Counted from the first letter of the stretch, positions 34,710 to 42,917 are shown. The stretch is 64,000 nt of DNA from Burkholderia stabilis (GCF_001742165.1 NZ_CP016442.1:3596001-3660000), one strand, 5' to 3'. Made by a program: numbers and translations. The notes: a model not told the origin generated them from the letters alone.

Positions 34710-36004
34710 TTCGCTACCTCCTGCGCCATATCCGGCGTCCAGTCGGGATCGGGAGACTGCAGAATGTCATCGAGCCATTGCAGGACGATCGGAAGGTCTT
34801 TCTGGCGCTTGATGTTCTCGTGGCCGAGAACTTTTTTAAGCCATCGAGCACCTTCCTGTGCCGCTTGCATTCGCGTCGCGTAGGTCGTGGTGCCTGCGCC
34901 GAACTTCAGTGGCGTCGATGCGAAGCTGTCCCCGAAGTTGTACATAGCCGCGCAAATCCACTGATCTGCTTTCGGTTGGGCTACGTAGATCTCCGCGATC
35001 GGCTTTTTCGTCCGCTTGCTGTTGGGCGAGCGAAGGGTATCTGCCGCGACGCAGCGACCGTCTTGATCCGGTGCCGTCACGGGGTAGATCCGTGCTTTTT
35101 GCGGAGTATCGAGGAGATCGGTGAGCGGCGAGAGTGCCGTATGGACGGCTCGAATCGTTCCGGGCGAAAGCTTGCCAAAAACCGGGTCGTGCAGGACCGC
35201 TTGTAACGCCTGCAAAAGTTGCTTTGCAGTGGCATCGCTGATCTTCGTTGCTTTTGCTGCGGCCTGCTTAGCAGGCTTTGTGTCACAGGCCAGATGCTTC
35301 TTCGTGACCTTGCTTTTGCCGACTTCCTTCGCTTTCGCAAGGCCCGACGCGATCCGTTCGAGCGCCTTGTCGCCGCCGTGCAGGCGGATCTGCTCGATGG
35401 CCAATGTGCCGGTGCATTGGCCATTCCGTACGAGCTGATGCAGTTCGGCTGGTGCCCGTTCGAGTAGACCGACGTCGCGGATCGTTTGATCGGTGACGTT
35501 CAAGCGCTTGCAGATGGCGGCAAGCGTCATGCCATGAATGTCGCGCAGCTCGGCGACGGCAGCGGCCAGATCAAGCGGCGACGACTGCTTGCCGTTGTTG
35601 CTGAGATAGCCGTCGATCACCATTTCGGCGCGGTTGACTGTCTTGGCGTCACGGACGACGACCGGGATCTTGCCGATGTCCTTGCCTGCTTCGATCGCCT
35701 TGCCGGCCGCAAGGTAGCGGTGCTGCCCCTTGTATACAAACAGCAGATCCTTGCCTGCGACCTTCCGCGCGTAGCAATGAAGCGGCGAACCCTTGTCGTA
35801 TCCGTTCTCGATGATGAGGGCAGTAAGGTGCGTCACCCATTCGGGATCAACGGGGCGGATGTTGTCGGACGGGTCGTAATGAAGTTGGCCGTACGGGACC
35901 ATCCACAGGTCCGCTGACGTTGCGCCCGCAGCGGCCGCTGCTGCCTTCGCGCTCCCGGTCGGGATCGGCGCGGTCAGGTCGAGCTGTTGCGTGCGGTCGT
36001 CCAT
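34706..36004 (-). CDS. ParB/RepB-fold prophage protein
   Basis: A 432-residue protein. The ParB-type domain includes LLFVYKGQHRYLAAGKAIEAG (the conserved G-x-H-R at about 93-96). A KorB/ParB-like helix-turn-helix segment follows, HGMTLAAICKRLNVTDQTIRDVGLL, and then the helical EQIRLHGGDKALERIASGL. The last third is unrecognised. It has no parA partner, so a partition role is unlikely; it may be a regulator or DNA-modification helper. The start overlaps the previous stop by one base (TAATG). Confidence 0.72.
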   Translation of the reverse strand: MDDRTQQLDLTAPIPTGSAKAAAAAAGATSADLWMVPYGQLHYDPSDNIRPVDPEWVTHLTALIIENGYDKGSPLHCYARKVAGKDLLFVYKGQHRYLAAGKAIEAGKDIGKIPVVVRDAKTVNRAEMVIDGYLSNNGKQSSPLDLAAAVAELRDIHGMTLAAICKRLNVTDQTIRDVGLLERAPAELHQLVRNGQCTGTLAIEQIRLHGGDKALERIASGLAKAKEVGKSKVTKKHLACDTKPAKQAAAKATKISDATAKQLLQALQAVLHDPVFGKLSPGTIRAVHTALSPLTDLLDTPQKARIYPVTAPDQDGRCVAADTLRSPNSKRTKKPIAEIYVAQPKADQWICAAMYNFGDSFASTPLKFGAGTTTYATRMQAAQEGARWLKKVLGHENIKRQKDLPIVLQWLDDILQSPDPDWTPDMAQEVAK

Positions 36005-36366
36005 TACGCAACCTCCGGTGCTGCGGTGGCACGCGGCTTGCCGGCGTTCTTCGCTTTATCGATCGCGTTCGATGCCGCTATGCCCGCCGCACGCTTTGCG
36101 TCTCGCAGGCGCTTGATCGCATCGGCGCAGTCGCCTTCGCTCGGGATCGAGATCTGTTTGTGGGCGATTTCGGTGCCGTCAAGGATCAGGTACTCGGTAT
36201 GCACGCTATCGGCCATGGGGCGACGACCGACGATGTACTTGCCGACGAGGATCGGGGTCGACGGACGGCGTGCGTTCCGGTCGTAACGCGTGATGGTGCG
36301 AATTGAGAGGGTGTCGCGACGCTCGATGTCGACGAGGGGGAAGGTTGGGGATTTGATTCGCGGCAT
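36004..36366 (-). CDS. Prophage hypothetical protein
   Basis: A 120-residue protein, MPRIKSPTFPLVDIERRDTLSIRTITRYDRN, with a beta-rich front and an Ala/Lys-rich helical tail. The frame opens four codons earlier, but GGAG in that extension is the ribosome binding site for the ATG at 36366. No domain recognised. Second gene of the leftward operon. Confidence 0.58.
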   Translation of the reverse strand: MPRIKSPTFPLVDIERRDTLSIRTITRYDRNARRPSTPILVGKYIVGRRPMADSVHTEYLILDGTEIAHKQISIPSEGDCADAIKRLRDAKRAAGIAASNAIDKAKNAGKPRATAAPEVA

Positions 36367-36415
36367 GGTGGTCTCCATGACGCCGGGGCCATACGCCCCG
36401 GCAGGTCGGGGCGGC

Positions 36416-36694
36416 TTAAACGCTGACGTGATAAGCGGTTGTCGGAGCGACTACCGGATCGTCCTGGAACACGTTCACGACGACAAACAGCAGGACGGCG
36501 ACGACCGTCCAGCGGAAGATCTTCGATTTTTCAAAGTTGCTTTGGCGTGCCGGCTCGGACGGGGTAATGCGGGGTGTTTGCTCGTCGCGGAGCCATTCTT
36601 GACGGTCGTAGAACTGGCAATCGATCAGGCAGCTCGCTTGACAGTGATGAGCGGCGGGTTGCGAGGCGTGCAGTTCAGGAAGTTCGCGATTCAT
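36416..36694 (-). CDS. Small C-terminally anchored membrane protein
   Basis: A 92-residue protein: a hydrophilic N-terminal part with three cysteines (HHCQASCLIDCQFYDRQEW) and one membrane helix FRWTVVAVLLFVVVNVF near the C-terminus. First gene behind the leftward early promoter, with AGGAACTG before its ATG. In this place lambdoid phages carry early proteins such as kil, ral or superinfection-exclusion genes; no match is claimed. Confidence 0.62.
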   Translation of the reverse strand: MNRELPELHASQPAAHHCQASCLIDCQFYDRQEWLRDEQTPRITPSEPARQSNFEKSKIFRWTVVAVLLFVVVNVFQDDPVVAPTTAYHVSV

Positions 36695-36725
36695 CAGTTC
36701 CTCACGATAGGTTGTGACGTGAGGA

Positions 36726-36786
36726 TGATAGATTTTCTATCCAGTGATACGCAAGAAAAACTATCCTTCGTGGGTAGAAAATCTAT
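36726..36786 (-). promoter_or_regulatory. Left operator pair and leftward early promoter
   Basis: GATAGA-TTT-TCTATC at 36726-36740 is a perfect 15-base inverted repeat. GGTAGA-AAA-TCTATC at 36772-36786 differs at one position. On the minus strand TTGCGT and TATCAT are 18 bases apart and overlap the first site, so repressor binding would block the promoter of the leftward operon. A weaker half-site lies near 36755. Confidence 0.7.
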
Positions 36787-36865
36787 CTATTGAGATCGAG
36801 CAGGCAATAGTCAGGGGTGGGTGCGCAAAAAAAATCCCGCCGAAGCGGGACTGCGGGGGAGCGGG

Positions 36866-37507
36866 TTATCGCCGGCGATATCGACGGTGTTCAACCATCA
36901 CGCCAATAATCCGAACGGGTTCGTGTTCGCTATTTATCGTTGGATAGTCGGAATTCAGGGGGACCAGCTCAAACACTTCCGCGCCAGTCGTACTCACGCC
37001 ACGAAGCCTGTACTTCTTGAATGTGGCTTCTTCTTTGCCGTTCTTTGCGACGACATAGTCGCCCGGCCTAGGTGCAATGGCTGGCTCAACGATGATTCTA
37101 TCGCCGGGCATAAACTCCGGTGCCATCGATTCCCCCTCTACCTCAAGGGCGAACGCATGGTCCGATAGCTCTAGATCGGTTAGCAGGTACTCGAACGCAC
37201 CACCAGGTGGAAACGGAGTGATTGCCTCGCTCATCAGGCCGGCTTGCACGCTGCTGATCAGCGGTATGCGACGCGTGCCGACATTCGCCGGGACAACGTT
37301 CCCAATGGGCGTACCCGCAACGCCGGGGATGGGGATTGCATGCTTGGTAATACGTGCGATCTCAAGAATCTGGCCGAAGCTTGGCTCGTGACGGCCGTTC
37401 TCCCACGCTGACACGTTGCCGCGCGTCTTCCCCAATCGCTCCGCGAGTTCATCTTGCTTGAGGCTGGCAGCTTCGCGGCTCGCCTTTATCCATTCACCGA
37501 TGTCCAT
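36866..37507 (-). CDS. Phage repressor, LexA/CI-type with S24 self-cleavage domain
   Basis: A 213-residue prophage repressor. The N-terminal helix-turn-helix is SLKQDELAERLGKTRGNVSAWENGRHEP. A linker leads to the cleavage site Ala89-Gly90 (SSVQAGLM) and the S24 catalytic pair Ser127 (EGESMAPEFMPGD) and Lys164 (EATFKKY). RecA-stimulated self-cleavage would make the prophage SOS-inducible. ATG at 37507 (MDIGEWIKASRE) is likely; 37540 is an alternative. Operators with the same sequence lie on both sides of the gene. Confidence 0.93.
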   Translation of the reverse strand: MDIGEWIKASREAASLKQDELAERLGKTRGNVSAWENGRHEPSFGQILEIARITKHAIPIPGVAGTPIGNVVPANVGTRRIPLISSVQAGLMSEAITPFPPGGAFEYLLTDLELSDHAFALEVEGESMAPEFMPGDRIIVEPAIAPRPGDYVVAKNGKEEATFKKYRLRGVSTTGAEVFELVPLNSDYPTINSEHEPVRIIGVMVEHRRYRRR

Positions 37508-37541
37508 ACGCTCAATGGTAAGAAAATCTTGCGCACGCATG

Positions 37542-37579
37542 GCTATATTTTCTATCTTTTGAATGTTAGAATTTCTATC
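37542..37579. promoter_or_regulatory. Right operator sites between repressor and Cro-like gene
   Basis: GTTAGA-ATT-TCTATC (37565-37579) and GCTATA-TTT-TCTATC (37542-37556) match the left operators with one and two changes in the first half-site. A third, weaker site (GTAAGA-AAA-TCTTGC, 37518-37532) is near the repressor start. TATCAT at 37576-37581 could be a -10 element for the rightward gene. Confidence 0.65.
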
Positions 37580-37601
37580 ATTGTGCTGATGATGGAAGCT
37601 C

Positions 37602-37871
37602 ATGGACAACATCGTTGAACACCCCTTGGATCGGGCCGCCAAAGCGGCCGGGCTGACTATGCAGTCGCTTGCAGATCACCTTGGCGTGACTCGCGCGGCG
37701 GTCCAGCAATGGAAGCAGGCGGGCCGGCGGGTGCCGGCTGAACACTGCCCTCCAATTGAGCAGCTTTGCCACGGTGCCGTGCGATGTGAGGAGCTGAACA
37801 GTCGGGTCGATTGGGCCTTCGTCCGCCAATCGGGGCCATCGCCAAGCGCAACGCATGTCTGCAACAGCTAA
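37602..37871 (+). CDS. Cro/YdaS-like DNA-binding protein
   Basis: An 89-residue protein. The N-terminal half is a helix-turn-helix: AAKAAGLTMQSLADHLGVTRAAVQQWKQAGRRVPAEHC, followed by PPIEQLCHGAVRCEELN, the pattern of YdaS/Cro-type proteins. GGAAGCTC precedes the ATG. It is divergent from the repressor across the operators and is the first gene of the rightward early operon, the place of Cro in lambda. Confidence 0.82.
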   Translation: MDNIVEHPLDRAAKAAGLTMQSLADHLGVTRAAVQQWKQAGRRVPAEHCPPIEQLCHGAVRCEELNSRVDWAFVRQSGPSPSATHVCNS

Positions 37872-37954
37872 CGGTGCGGTTTCGATCGCACATCTCGAAT
37901 CCTAGTGACGTTTCGTGCGTCGCGACAGGATGAAACGCTCCGATCTCAAACGTT

Positions 37955-38497
37955 ATGACCTGCCGATACGACAGTACCGAATGGCTGGACGTCCTCTATA
38001 CGTCCGTTCGCAACACGCCCGGCGGCGTCGCCGACGCGGCGAACCACCTCACAATTCGGCGCGGTAAGAACATCACACCGGAATCGCTTCGCCTTCGCCT
38101 GCGTGGTGTTGGCGACAGTCGCTTGTCGATGGAAATGTTCGAGCTGCTGATCGAGTGGATGCAGGAAAAGGCAGACGGCGAGGCGTACGCGCTCGACGCG
38201 CTTCATGCGTTGAATTCGCGATTCGGTTTGGTGGCTGAGCACGTCGACGATCACGCCGCTGACGACGTCAGCGAACCCGGCACGCTGCGTCTTGTATCGA
38301 CGGCGCTGCACCTGCAGGCGCATGTCGGTCTTGTGGCTGACGACGTGACACGCGCGCTGGCGGATCAGCGGATCGACGATCACGACGCGGAGAAGATCAT
38401 CGCGACTGGCCGCAAGGGCCAGCGTCTGTTCCAGCGCTTGATCCATGCTGCCCGCAACCTCGCTGCACGTCGCCGTCGTCGTCATGGAACGGTTTAA
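37955..38497 (+). CDS. Phage regulatory CII-family protein
   Basis: A 180-residue protein resembling the phage CII family of P2-like and Burkholderia phages: DVLYTSVRNTPGGVADAANHL, ITPESLRLRLRGVGDSRLSMEMFELLIEWM and a helical, Asp-rich C-terminus ending in a basic tail (AARRRRRHG). It probably activates or tunes early lysogeny decisions. The ribosome binding site is weak. The next gene overlaps its end by 14 bases. Confidence 0.75.
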   Translation: MTCRYDSTEWLDVLYTSVRNTPGGVADAANHLTIRRGKNITPESLRLRLRGVGDSRLSMEMFELLIEWMQEKADGEAYALDALHALNSRFGLVAEHVDDHAADDVSEPGTLRLVSTALHLQAHVGLVADDVTRALADQRIDDHDAEKIIATGRKGQRLFQRLIHAARNLAARRRRRHGTV

Positions 38498-38867
38498 GCC
38501 CGGAATGGGTTGTTGCCGGCCCGACCGCGAGCACATCGGCCTTTGCTGCTCGCCTGAGCAGCAATCGGCGTGCGCTGTCACGACGCTCGCATCCCGATTC
38601 GAGTATGCCCCCGCCGAAACGGGGCGCTTGCTGTCCGAATTGATCGCCACGTTCCCCGATCGCCTCGCTCCGATTCTTGCGGAAGCGAACGCAGCCGGGC
38701 GCGTGCGCCTGTTCATCGAGCGAGCTGCGCGCGCATGCGCCGCGCTCGCGACCAAGGCGGAACGTCACGCGTTCCGCGACCAGCTTACCGATCGTCTCTG
38801 CGCGCTGGACCTTGCCGCGTTCGACGATCTCATGTCGGCGGAATGGCGTCGACTGCGCGGCAAATAA
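38484..38867 (+). CDS. Prophage hypothetical protein with cysteine cluster
   Basis: A 127-residue protein beginning MERFKPGMGCCRPDREHIGLCC. Five cysteines in the first 30 residues (CC, CC, C) could bind zinc. The rest is helical and rich in Ala/Arg (LLSELIATFPDRLAPILAEA). ATG at 38484 overlaps the CII-like gene end and is preferred over 38445, which lies deep inside it. Unknown function, early rightward operon. Confidence 0.62.
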   Translation: MERFKPGMGCCRPDREHIGLCCSPEQQSACAVTTLASRFEYAPAETGRLLSELIATFPDRLAPILAEANAAGRVRLFIERAARACAALATKAERHAFRDQLTDRLCALDLAAFDDLMSAEWRRLRGK

Positions 38868-38879
38868 CGGGAGACACAT

Positions 38880-39053
38880 GTGAACGTGAACGGGATCAGT
38901 AGCGCGTTGCGACGCAGCACATCGCAGTACAGCCGCTCGCCGAGCGGGCGGCAGTGCTATGCGGCGGGGCGTGCCGTATGGCGAAGTTTTTCTCACAAGG
39001 TCGAACGCGACCGCCGTCTCATCGAGCTGGAGACCGCTCGGCGTGCGAGTTAG
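38880..39053 (+). CDS. Short basic prophage protein
   Basis: A 57-residue open frame starting with GTG, just after GGGAGACACAT, which supplies a good ribosome binding site. The protein is basic and Ser/Arg-rich, VNVNGISSALRRSTSQY, ending RRLIELETARRAS. It fits exactly between the cysteine-cluster gene and the primase, in the same direction, which supports it as a real small gene. No domain recognised. Confidence 0.55.
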   Translation: MNVNGISSALRRSTSQYSRSPSGRQCYAAGRAVWRSFSHKVERDRRLIELETARRAS

Positions 39054-39098
39054 CACGGAACCATTCAACGAATTGTGATCTGGCCGCGACATGCGGCC

Positions 39099-39109
39099 AA
39101 AGTAACTTT
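39099..39109. repeat. AAAGTAACTTT motif, copy before primase
   Basis: Exact copy of the palindromic 11-mer, flanked C and G, ending 18 bases before the primase start codon. Confidence 0.75.
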
Positions 39110-39127
39110 GATCGAGGGAATTTTTGT

Positions 39128-41635
39128 ATGGCGACACTGGACCAGATCATTCAGCAATTGCGCGCTGCGGGTCATCCCGACCTGCCTGCCGGCCATCCGG
39201 TCGCGGACGGTAAGCATCATCGGTATGGGCCGCGCAAGAAATACTGGTATCAGCTTCGCGAGATCATCAGCAAGGGTGCCGTCATTGGCTATGGCGGCAC
39301 GTTCGGTCATTTCTCCGGCGACGATCCGGGCACAGAGCGATTCGAGTGGAGCGGTGCACCGCTGAGTGACGAAGTGCTCGCGGAGACGCGTCGCCGGCAG
39401 GAGGCCGCCGAGCGCGAGCAGGCCGAGCGTGATGCGCGTCAGGCGAAGCTCGCCGCGAACCGCGCGCGCGATCAGTGGGGGCGTGCGGCAGAGCATGGCG
39501 AGTCCGCCTATCTTGAACGCAAGCGCATCACGGCCGAAGGCGTACGTTTCGACGCGGACGGCACAATGTTCGTGCCGATGTATCAGTACGGCGACGATAC
39601 TCGGCTCGTCGGCCTGCAGAAGATCACCCCGGACGGTGCGAAGCGCTTCAACAAGGGCATGGAAAAGAAGGGTGCGTCGTATCTGCTCGGCGACGTCGGT
39701 GCAGACGACCAGATCGTGCTGGTCGCCGAAGGGTACGCGACCGCACGATCGATCCGCATGGCGGTCGACGAGGCGTTCGCCGTCAGAGTCTGCTTCGATG
39801 CGGGCGGGATTCTTCCCGCCGTTCGGTATTTGCGTGCAGCGTATCCGGACGTGCACGTGCTTGTCTGCGCCGACGATGACTGGAAGATCGAGCAGCGCAT
39901 GCGCGACTGGCTCGCCGACGAGTTCGCGTTCCGGGGGGAACTGGTGTTTGGTGCCGACCCGGTGCGGATCGAGGCGAAGAACACGTGGTACATGGTCGCC
40001 GTGTCACGCCGTCGTGACGACAATGGCGTGCCGTATGTCGAGGTGAGCTACGGAAACGACGTGATGCCGTTGCGCCGTAAGCGCTTCGAGAACACGGGCC
40101 TGAAGCGCGCGTACGAGGCGGCAGCGACGGTCGACGACGTCAGCGTCGTCTATCCGGCATTCGCCAAGCGCGGCGAGCGCAAGCTGACCGACTTCAACGA
40201 CCTGCACGTCGAAGAGGGCGTCGAGGCAGTCGAAGCGCAAGTGCAGGCGGCAATCCTGCGCGTCATCGCGCCAGCGAACGAAGAGATCCGGCCGGCGACG
40301 ATTGCGGTGGCGACCGCGGACGATACGCCGACGAAATCCGCCGCGACGTCCGCTGCCGCAAAACAGCCGGAATGGGATGGCCGCGAGGCAGAGAACGGCG
40401 CGCACACATGGGAGCAGGATCTCGCGCGTTCGGACAAGGGCACGCTGCTGCCGACGCTCGGCAACGTGCACATGATCTTGGCGAATCACAAAGCGTGGCA
40501 GGGCGTCATCGAGCAGGACGACTTCGGTGGCCGCGTGATGAAGCGCAAGGCACCGCCGTTCCGGCAAGGCGTGAAGGGCGAGTGGACCGACATGGACGAT
40601 CAGCGCTGCGCGCTTTGGTTGTCGCAGCGCTACGGCCTCTCGGTGCGCACCGATATCGTGATGAACGCGGTTCTGTTGGTGGCGGACGAGAAGCACTTCC
40701 ATGACGTGCGCGAATACCTCGAAGGGCTGACATGGGACGGCGTGCCGCGTGTGCGCACGATGCCGTCGACATACCTGCGCGTTGCCGACAGCGAGTATGT
40801 GCAGCTCGCGTTCATGAAGTGGATGATCGCCGCCGTCGCGCGCGTGATGGAGCCGGGCTGCAAGGTCGACAACGTCCTGATCCTCGAAGGCAAGCAGGGG
40901 CATCGCAAATCGACGGCGCTGAAGGTGCTGGCCGGCGCTCCGTGGTTCACCGATACGCCGATCCAGATCGGCAACAAGGACACGTACGCGGTGCTGGCCG
41001 GGAAGTGGGTGATCGAGCTTGCTGAGCTGGACTCGTTGAACAAGGCCGACTCCTCGGCGGTGAAGAGCTTCTTCGCGACGGCCGTCGACCGGTTCCGCAA
41101 CTTCTACGGCAAGCGGGCGACGGACGTCCCGCGTCAGTGCGTGTTCGCTGGCTCGGTCAACTTCGACACGTACCTGAAAGACGAATCGGGCAACCGGCGT
41201 TACTGGCCGCTGCGTGTCGGCGGGCTGGTCGACATCGACGGCATTGTGGCCGTTCGTGATCAGCTCTGGGCGGAAGCCGTGCACCTGTATCGCTCGGGCG
41301 TCGTGTGGCACGTCGAAGAGCATGAGCGCCCGCTGTTCGAGATCGAGCAGGCGGAGCGCTACGAAGGCGACGTGTACGAGGACAAGATCGCCAAAGCCCT
41401 GGAATTCGTCTCGCGCACGACGATGGAAGAAATCCTCGCGGACATCCTGAAGCTCGATACGTCGAAATGGACGCTGGCCGAGCAGCGCCGCATCGGCAAG
41501 GCGTTGAAGTCGCTCGGCTGGGTGCGCAAGCGCGAGTCGACCGGATCGCGCGGTTGGTACTACGTGAAGGAAGAGCAAGAGCCGGAAGCGGAGCGCGAAC
41601 TGGTCGCAGCGGGTGATGACGACAGTCCGTTGTGA
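39128..41635 (+). CDS. Phage replication protein: toprim primase-like plus VapE-type helicase
   Basis: An 835-residue protein. The first 130 residues include a basic DNA-binding part (HHRYGPRKKYWYQLR) and a long charged helix. A toprim-like region follows (VLVAEGYATARSIRMA near 200; VLVCADDD near 245). From about 480 it is a virulence-associated E (VapE) domain, with the P-loop LEGKQGHRKSTALKVL near residue 588 and TGNRRYWPL-like SGNRRYWPLRVG. Such proteins start replication of phages and satellites. GAGGGAA lies before the ATG at 39128. An iteron-rich noncoding region follows at once. Confidence 0.9.
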   Translation: MATLDQIIQQLRAAGHPDLPAGHPVADGKHHRYGPRKKYWYQLREIISKGAVIGYGGTFGHFSGDDPGTERFEWSGAPLSDEVLAETRRRQEAAEREQAERDARQAKLAANRARDQWGRAAEHGESAYLERKRITAEGVRFDADGTMFVPMYQYGDDTRLVGLQKITPDGAKRFNKGMEKKGASYLLGDVGADDQIVLVAEGYATARSIRMAVDEAFAVRVCFDAGGILPAVRYLRAAYPDVHVLVCADDDWKIEQRMRDWLADEFAFRGELVFGADPVRIEAKNTWYMVAVSRRRDDNGVPYVEVSYGNDVMPLRRKRFENTGLKRAYEAAATVDDVSVVYPAFAKRGERKLTDFNDLHVEEGVEAVEAQVQAAILRVIAPANEEIRPATIAVATADDTPTKSAATSAAAKQPEWDGREAENGAHTWEQDLARSDKGTLLPTLGNVHMILANHKAWQGVIEQDDFGGRVMKRKAPPFRQGVKGEWTDMDDQRCALWLSQRYGLSVRTDIVMNAVLLVADEKHFHDVREYLEGLTWDGVPRVRTMPSTYLRVADSEYVQLAFMKWMIAAVARVMEPGCKVDNVLILEGKQGHRKSTALKVLAGAPWFTDTPIQIGNKDTYAVLAGKWVIELAELDSLNKADSSAVKSFFATAVDRFRNFYGKRATDVPRQCVFAGSVNFDTYLKDESGNRRYWPLRVGGLVDIDGIVAVRDQLWAEAVHLYRSGVVWHVEEHERPLFEIEQAERYEGDVYEDKIAKALEFVSRTTMEEILADILKLDTSKWTLAEQRRIGKALKSLGWVRKRESTGSRGWYYVKEEQEPEAERELVAAGDDDSPL

Positions 41636-41710
41636 TCGCGTGGCGCGCCGTGCCTTCACGGCAAGCGCGCCACTGGCCCCGTCTTGGCGCGCTGCGGACG
41701 TCCCATGTCC

Positions 41711-41830
41711 CAATGTCCCAAGGCGCGGTCTCGGGCGCGGGTGCGGGGGCGCGACATGCGCGACGTGAGCGGCGCATGTCGCGCATGTCGCAGGCGCGCA
41801 CCCCTGCAAGCCTTTTCCCTTGGGACATTG
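41711..41830. other. Candidate replication origin or structured regulatory RNA
   Basis: A perfect 13-base inverted repeat, CAATGTCCCAAGG (41711-41723) and CCTTGGGACATTG (41818-41830), encloses three copies of the 11-mer GCGCATGTCGC: inverted at 41751-41761 and direct at 41772-41782 and 41781-41791, nine bases apart. No gene lies here. Iterons beside a replication initiator are typical of origins; an RNA stem for late-gene control is the alternative. Confidence 0.5.
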
Positions 41831-41857
41831 AGACATTAGGACGAGTAGGAGAGAGTG

Positions 41858-42631
41858 ATGATCGATTTGAAAGAGCGGGTGGGCGTTGCGATGAGCGTTC
41901 GTGGTCAGTTCACCGACCCGATTGCCGATCCTAAAGTTACTTTGGGCGCGCTCGCCTTTGCGAACGATCTCGGGAGCTTGCTGGCTCGAATCAAGGCCGG
42001 GCCGCTGCCGACGCCTGCGATGGTTCGACGTGCAACCTTGCTGTTGGCGCAGATGATCCGGACGTCGGGCCGATTCAAGCGTGCGCGGTTCACGGGCCTG
42101 TCGCGCGACGAGCGTCGCGATCAACGTGCGGGGCATGCAGTAGAGCGTTCGAAGGCCGACATCATCGAGCGGTTCGCGCTGCGGTTGCTGGACGAGTGGG
42201 TGAACGACCAGTGTGCCGAGTGTGAAGGGCGAGGCGTCGTGCGTCGCGCGCGTGCCGTCACGACGTCAACGCACGCGTGCGATGTGTGCGGAGGCAGCGG
42301 GAAGGTGTGTGTGTCAGAGGAGCGTATCCCGTTTTTCGAGGGGCGCAATGGGCCGCTGGTCTTTCGGGAATACGAACCGTGCGACGACTGCGGCGGGATG
42401 GGGCGGATCGCGGCGTCGCCGGCTTCGGATTCGAAGGGCCGGCATATATGCCCCTGCTGTTCCGGTTCCGGCAAGCGGCAGGTCGACGACGCTGGCCGGG
42501 CGCATGCGCTCGGCGTATCGCTCGACGAGTATCGGAAGAACTGGTCGTGGCGCTTTCACGACATGCTTGCACTGCTGGATACGGTCGATGGATCGGTGTA
42601 CGACACATTGCGTCGACAATTGCGAGGATGA
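41858..42631 (+). CDS. Zinc-finger protein in Q-antiterminator position
   Basis: A 257-residue protein with four DnaJ-type CxxCxGxG motifs: CAECEGRG (119-126), CDVCGGSG (141-148), CDDCGGMG (175-182) and CPCCSGSG (198-205), enough for two zinc sites as in DnaJ. The N-terminal 110 residues are helical (GRFKRARFTGLSRDERRDQ). Cysteine-rich proteins at the junction of early and late genes often are phage Q-like antiterminators. AGGAGAGAG precedes the ATG. The late operon downstream contains several intrinsic terminators, which fits a need for antitermination. Confidence 0.72.
   Translation: MIDLKERVGVAMSVRGQFTDPIADPKVTLGALAFANDLGSLLARIKAGPLPTPAMVRRATLLLAQMIRTSGRFKRARFTGLSRDERRDQRAGHAVERSKADIIERFALRLLDEWVNDQCAECEGRGVVRRARAVTTSTHACDVCGGSGKVCVSEERIPFFEGRNGPLVFREYEPCDDCGGMGRIAASPASDSKGRHICPCCSGSGKRQVDDAGRAHALGVSLDEYRKNWSWRFHDMLALLDTVDGSVYDTLRRQLRG
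41933..41943. repeat. AAAGTTACTTT motif (inverted copy) inside zinc-finger gene
   Basis: Exact reverse complement of AAAGTAACTTT, read as Lys-Val-Thr codons in the zinc-finger gene. Confidence 0.7.
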
Positions 42632-42821
42632 AACGTATTCCATTTCAAGAGCGGATCGCTTAAAATCTGCACATCCTTTACCGCGTCACTGGATAAATGA
42701 GCGACCGCATACTCGTGTCGCAACCTTCGCCCGACAGGCGTACTGAATCGCGGGAGCGCCGCGACCAACAACGATAACTGTCTGTCGGGATCTGTTGGGA
42801 GGGCGTTCGCCCTTACGAAAT
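42632..42821. other. Noncoding junction between early and late genes
   Basis: No gene is supported. An inverted repeat CCCGACAG (42730-42737) / CTGTCGGG (42782-42789) and a tight hairpin AGGGCG-TT-CGCCCT (42800-42813) are present. In a lambda-type layout the late promoter and antitermination site would be here. Confidence 0.4.
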
Positions 42822-42860
42822 GAATATCGAAGCCCTGAGTGCGAAAGCTCTCAGGGCTTT
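42822..42860 (+). terminator. Terminator, copy 1 (upstream of RelA/SpoT gene)
   Basis: AAGCCCTGAG (42830-42839) pairs with CTCAGGGCTT (42850-42859), then TTTGGCTTTTCTT. It shares the preceding AATATCGA and the stem with copy 2 at 44122-44161. Confidence 0.8.
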
Positions 42861-42908
42861 GGCTTTTCTTGCTCTTGGGTTGCCGTTGGCATTCCCGCTT
42901 GAGATAGC

Positions 42909-42917
42909 TGTTATATT
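42909..42917 (+). promoter_or_regulatory. Extended -10 promoter of the RelA/SpoT gene
   Basis: TGTTATATT matches an extended -10 element (TGnTATAAT) with one change and lies 38 bases before the start codon, just after terminator copy 1. No good -35 is at 17 bases, as expected for extended -10 promoters. Confidence 0.5.

Noticed and set aside
34706..36004. ParB-like protein as evidence of a plasmid-type prophage
   Set aside because: No parA, replication initiator of plasmid type or partition site was seen, and an integrase is present.
40004..42136. 710-residue open frame opposite the replication gene
   Set aside because: Spans several genes on the opposite strand, including the noncoding iteron region, and has no recognisable domain.
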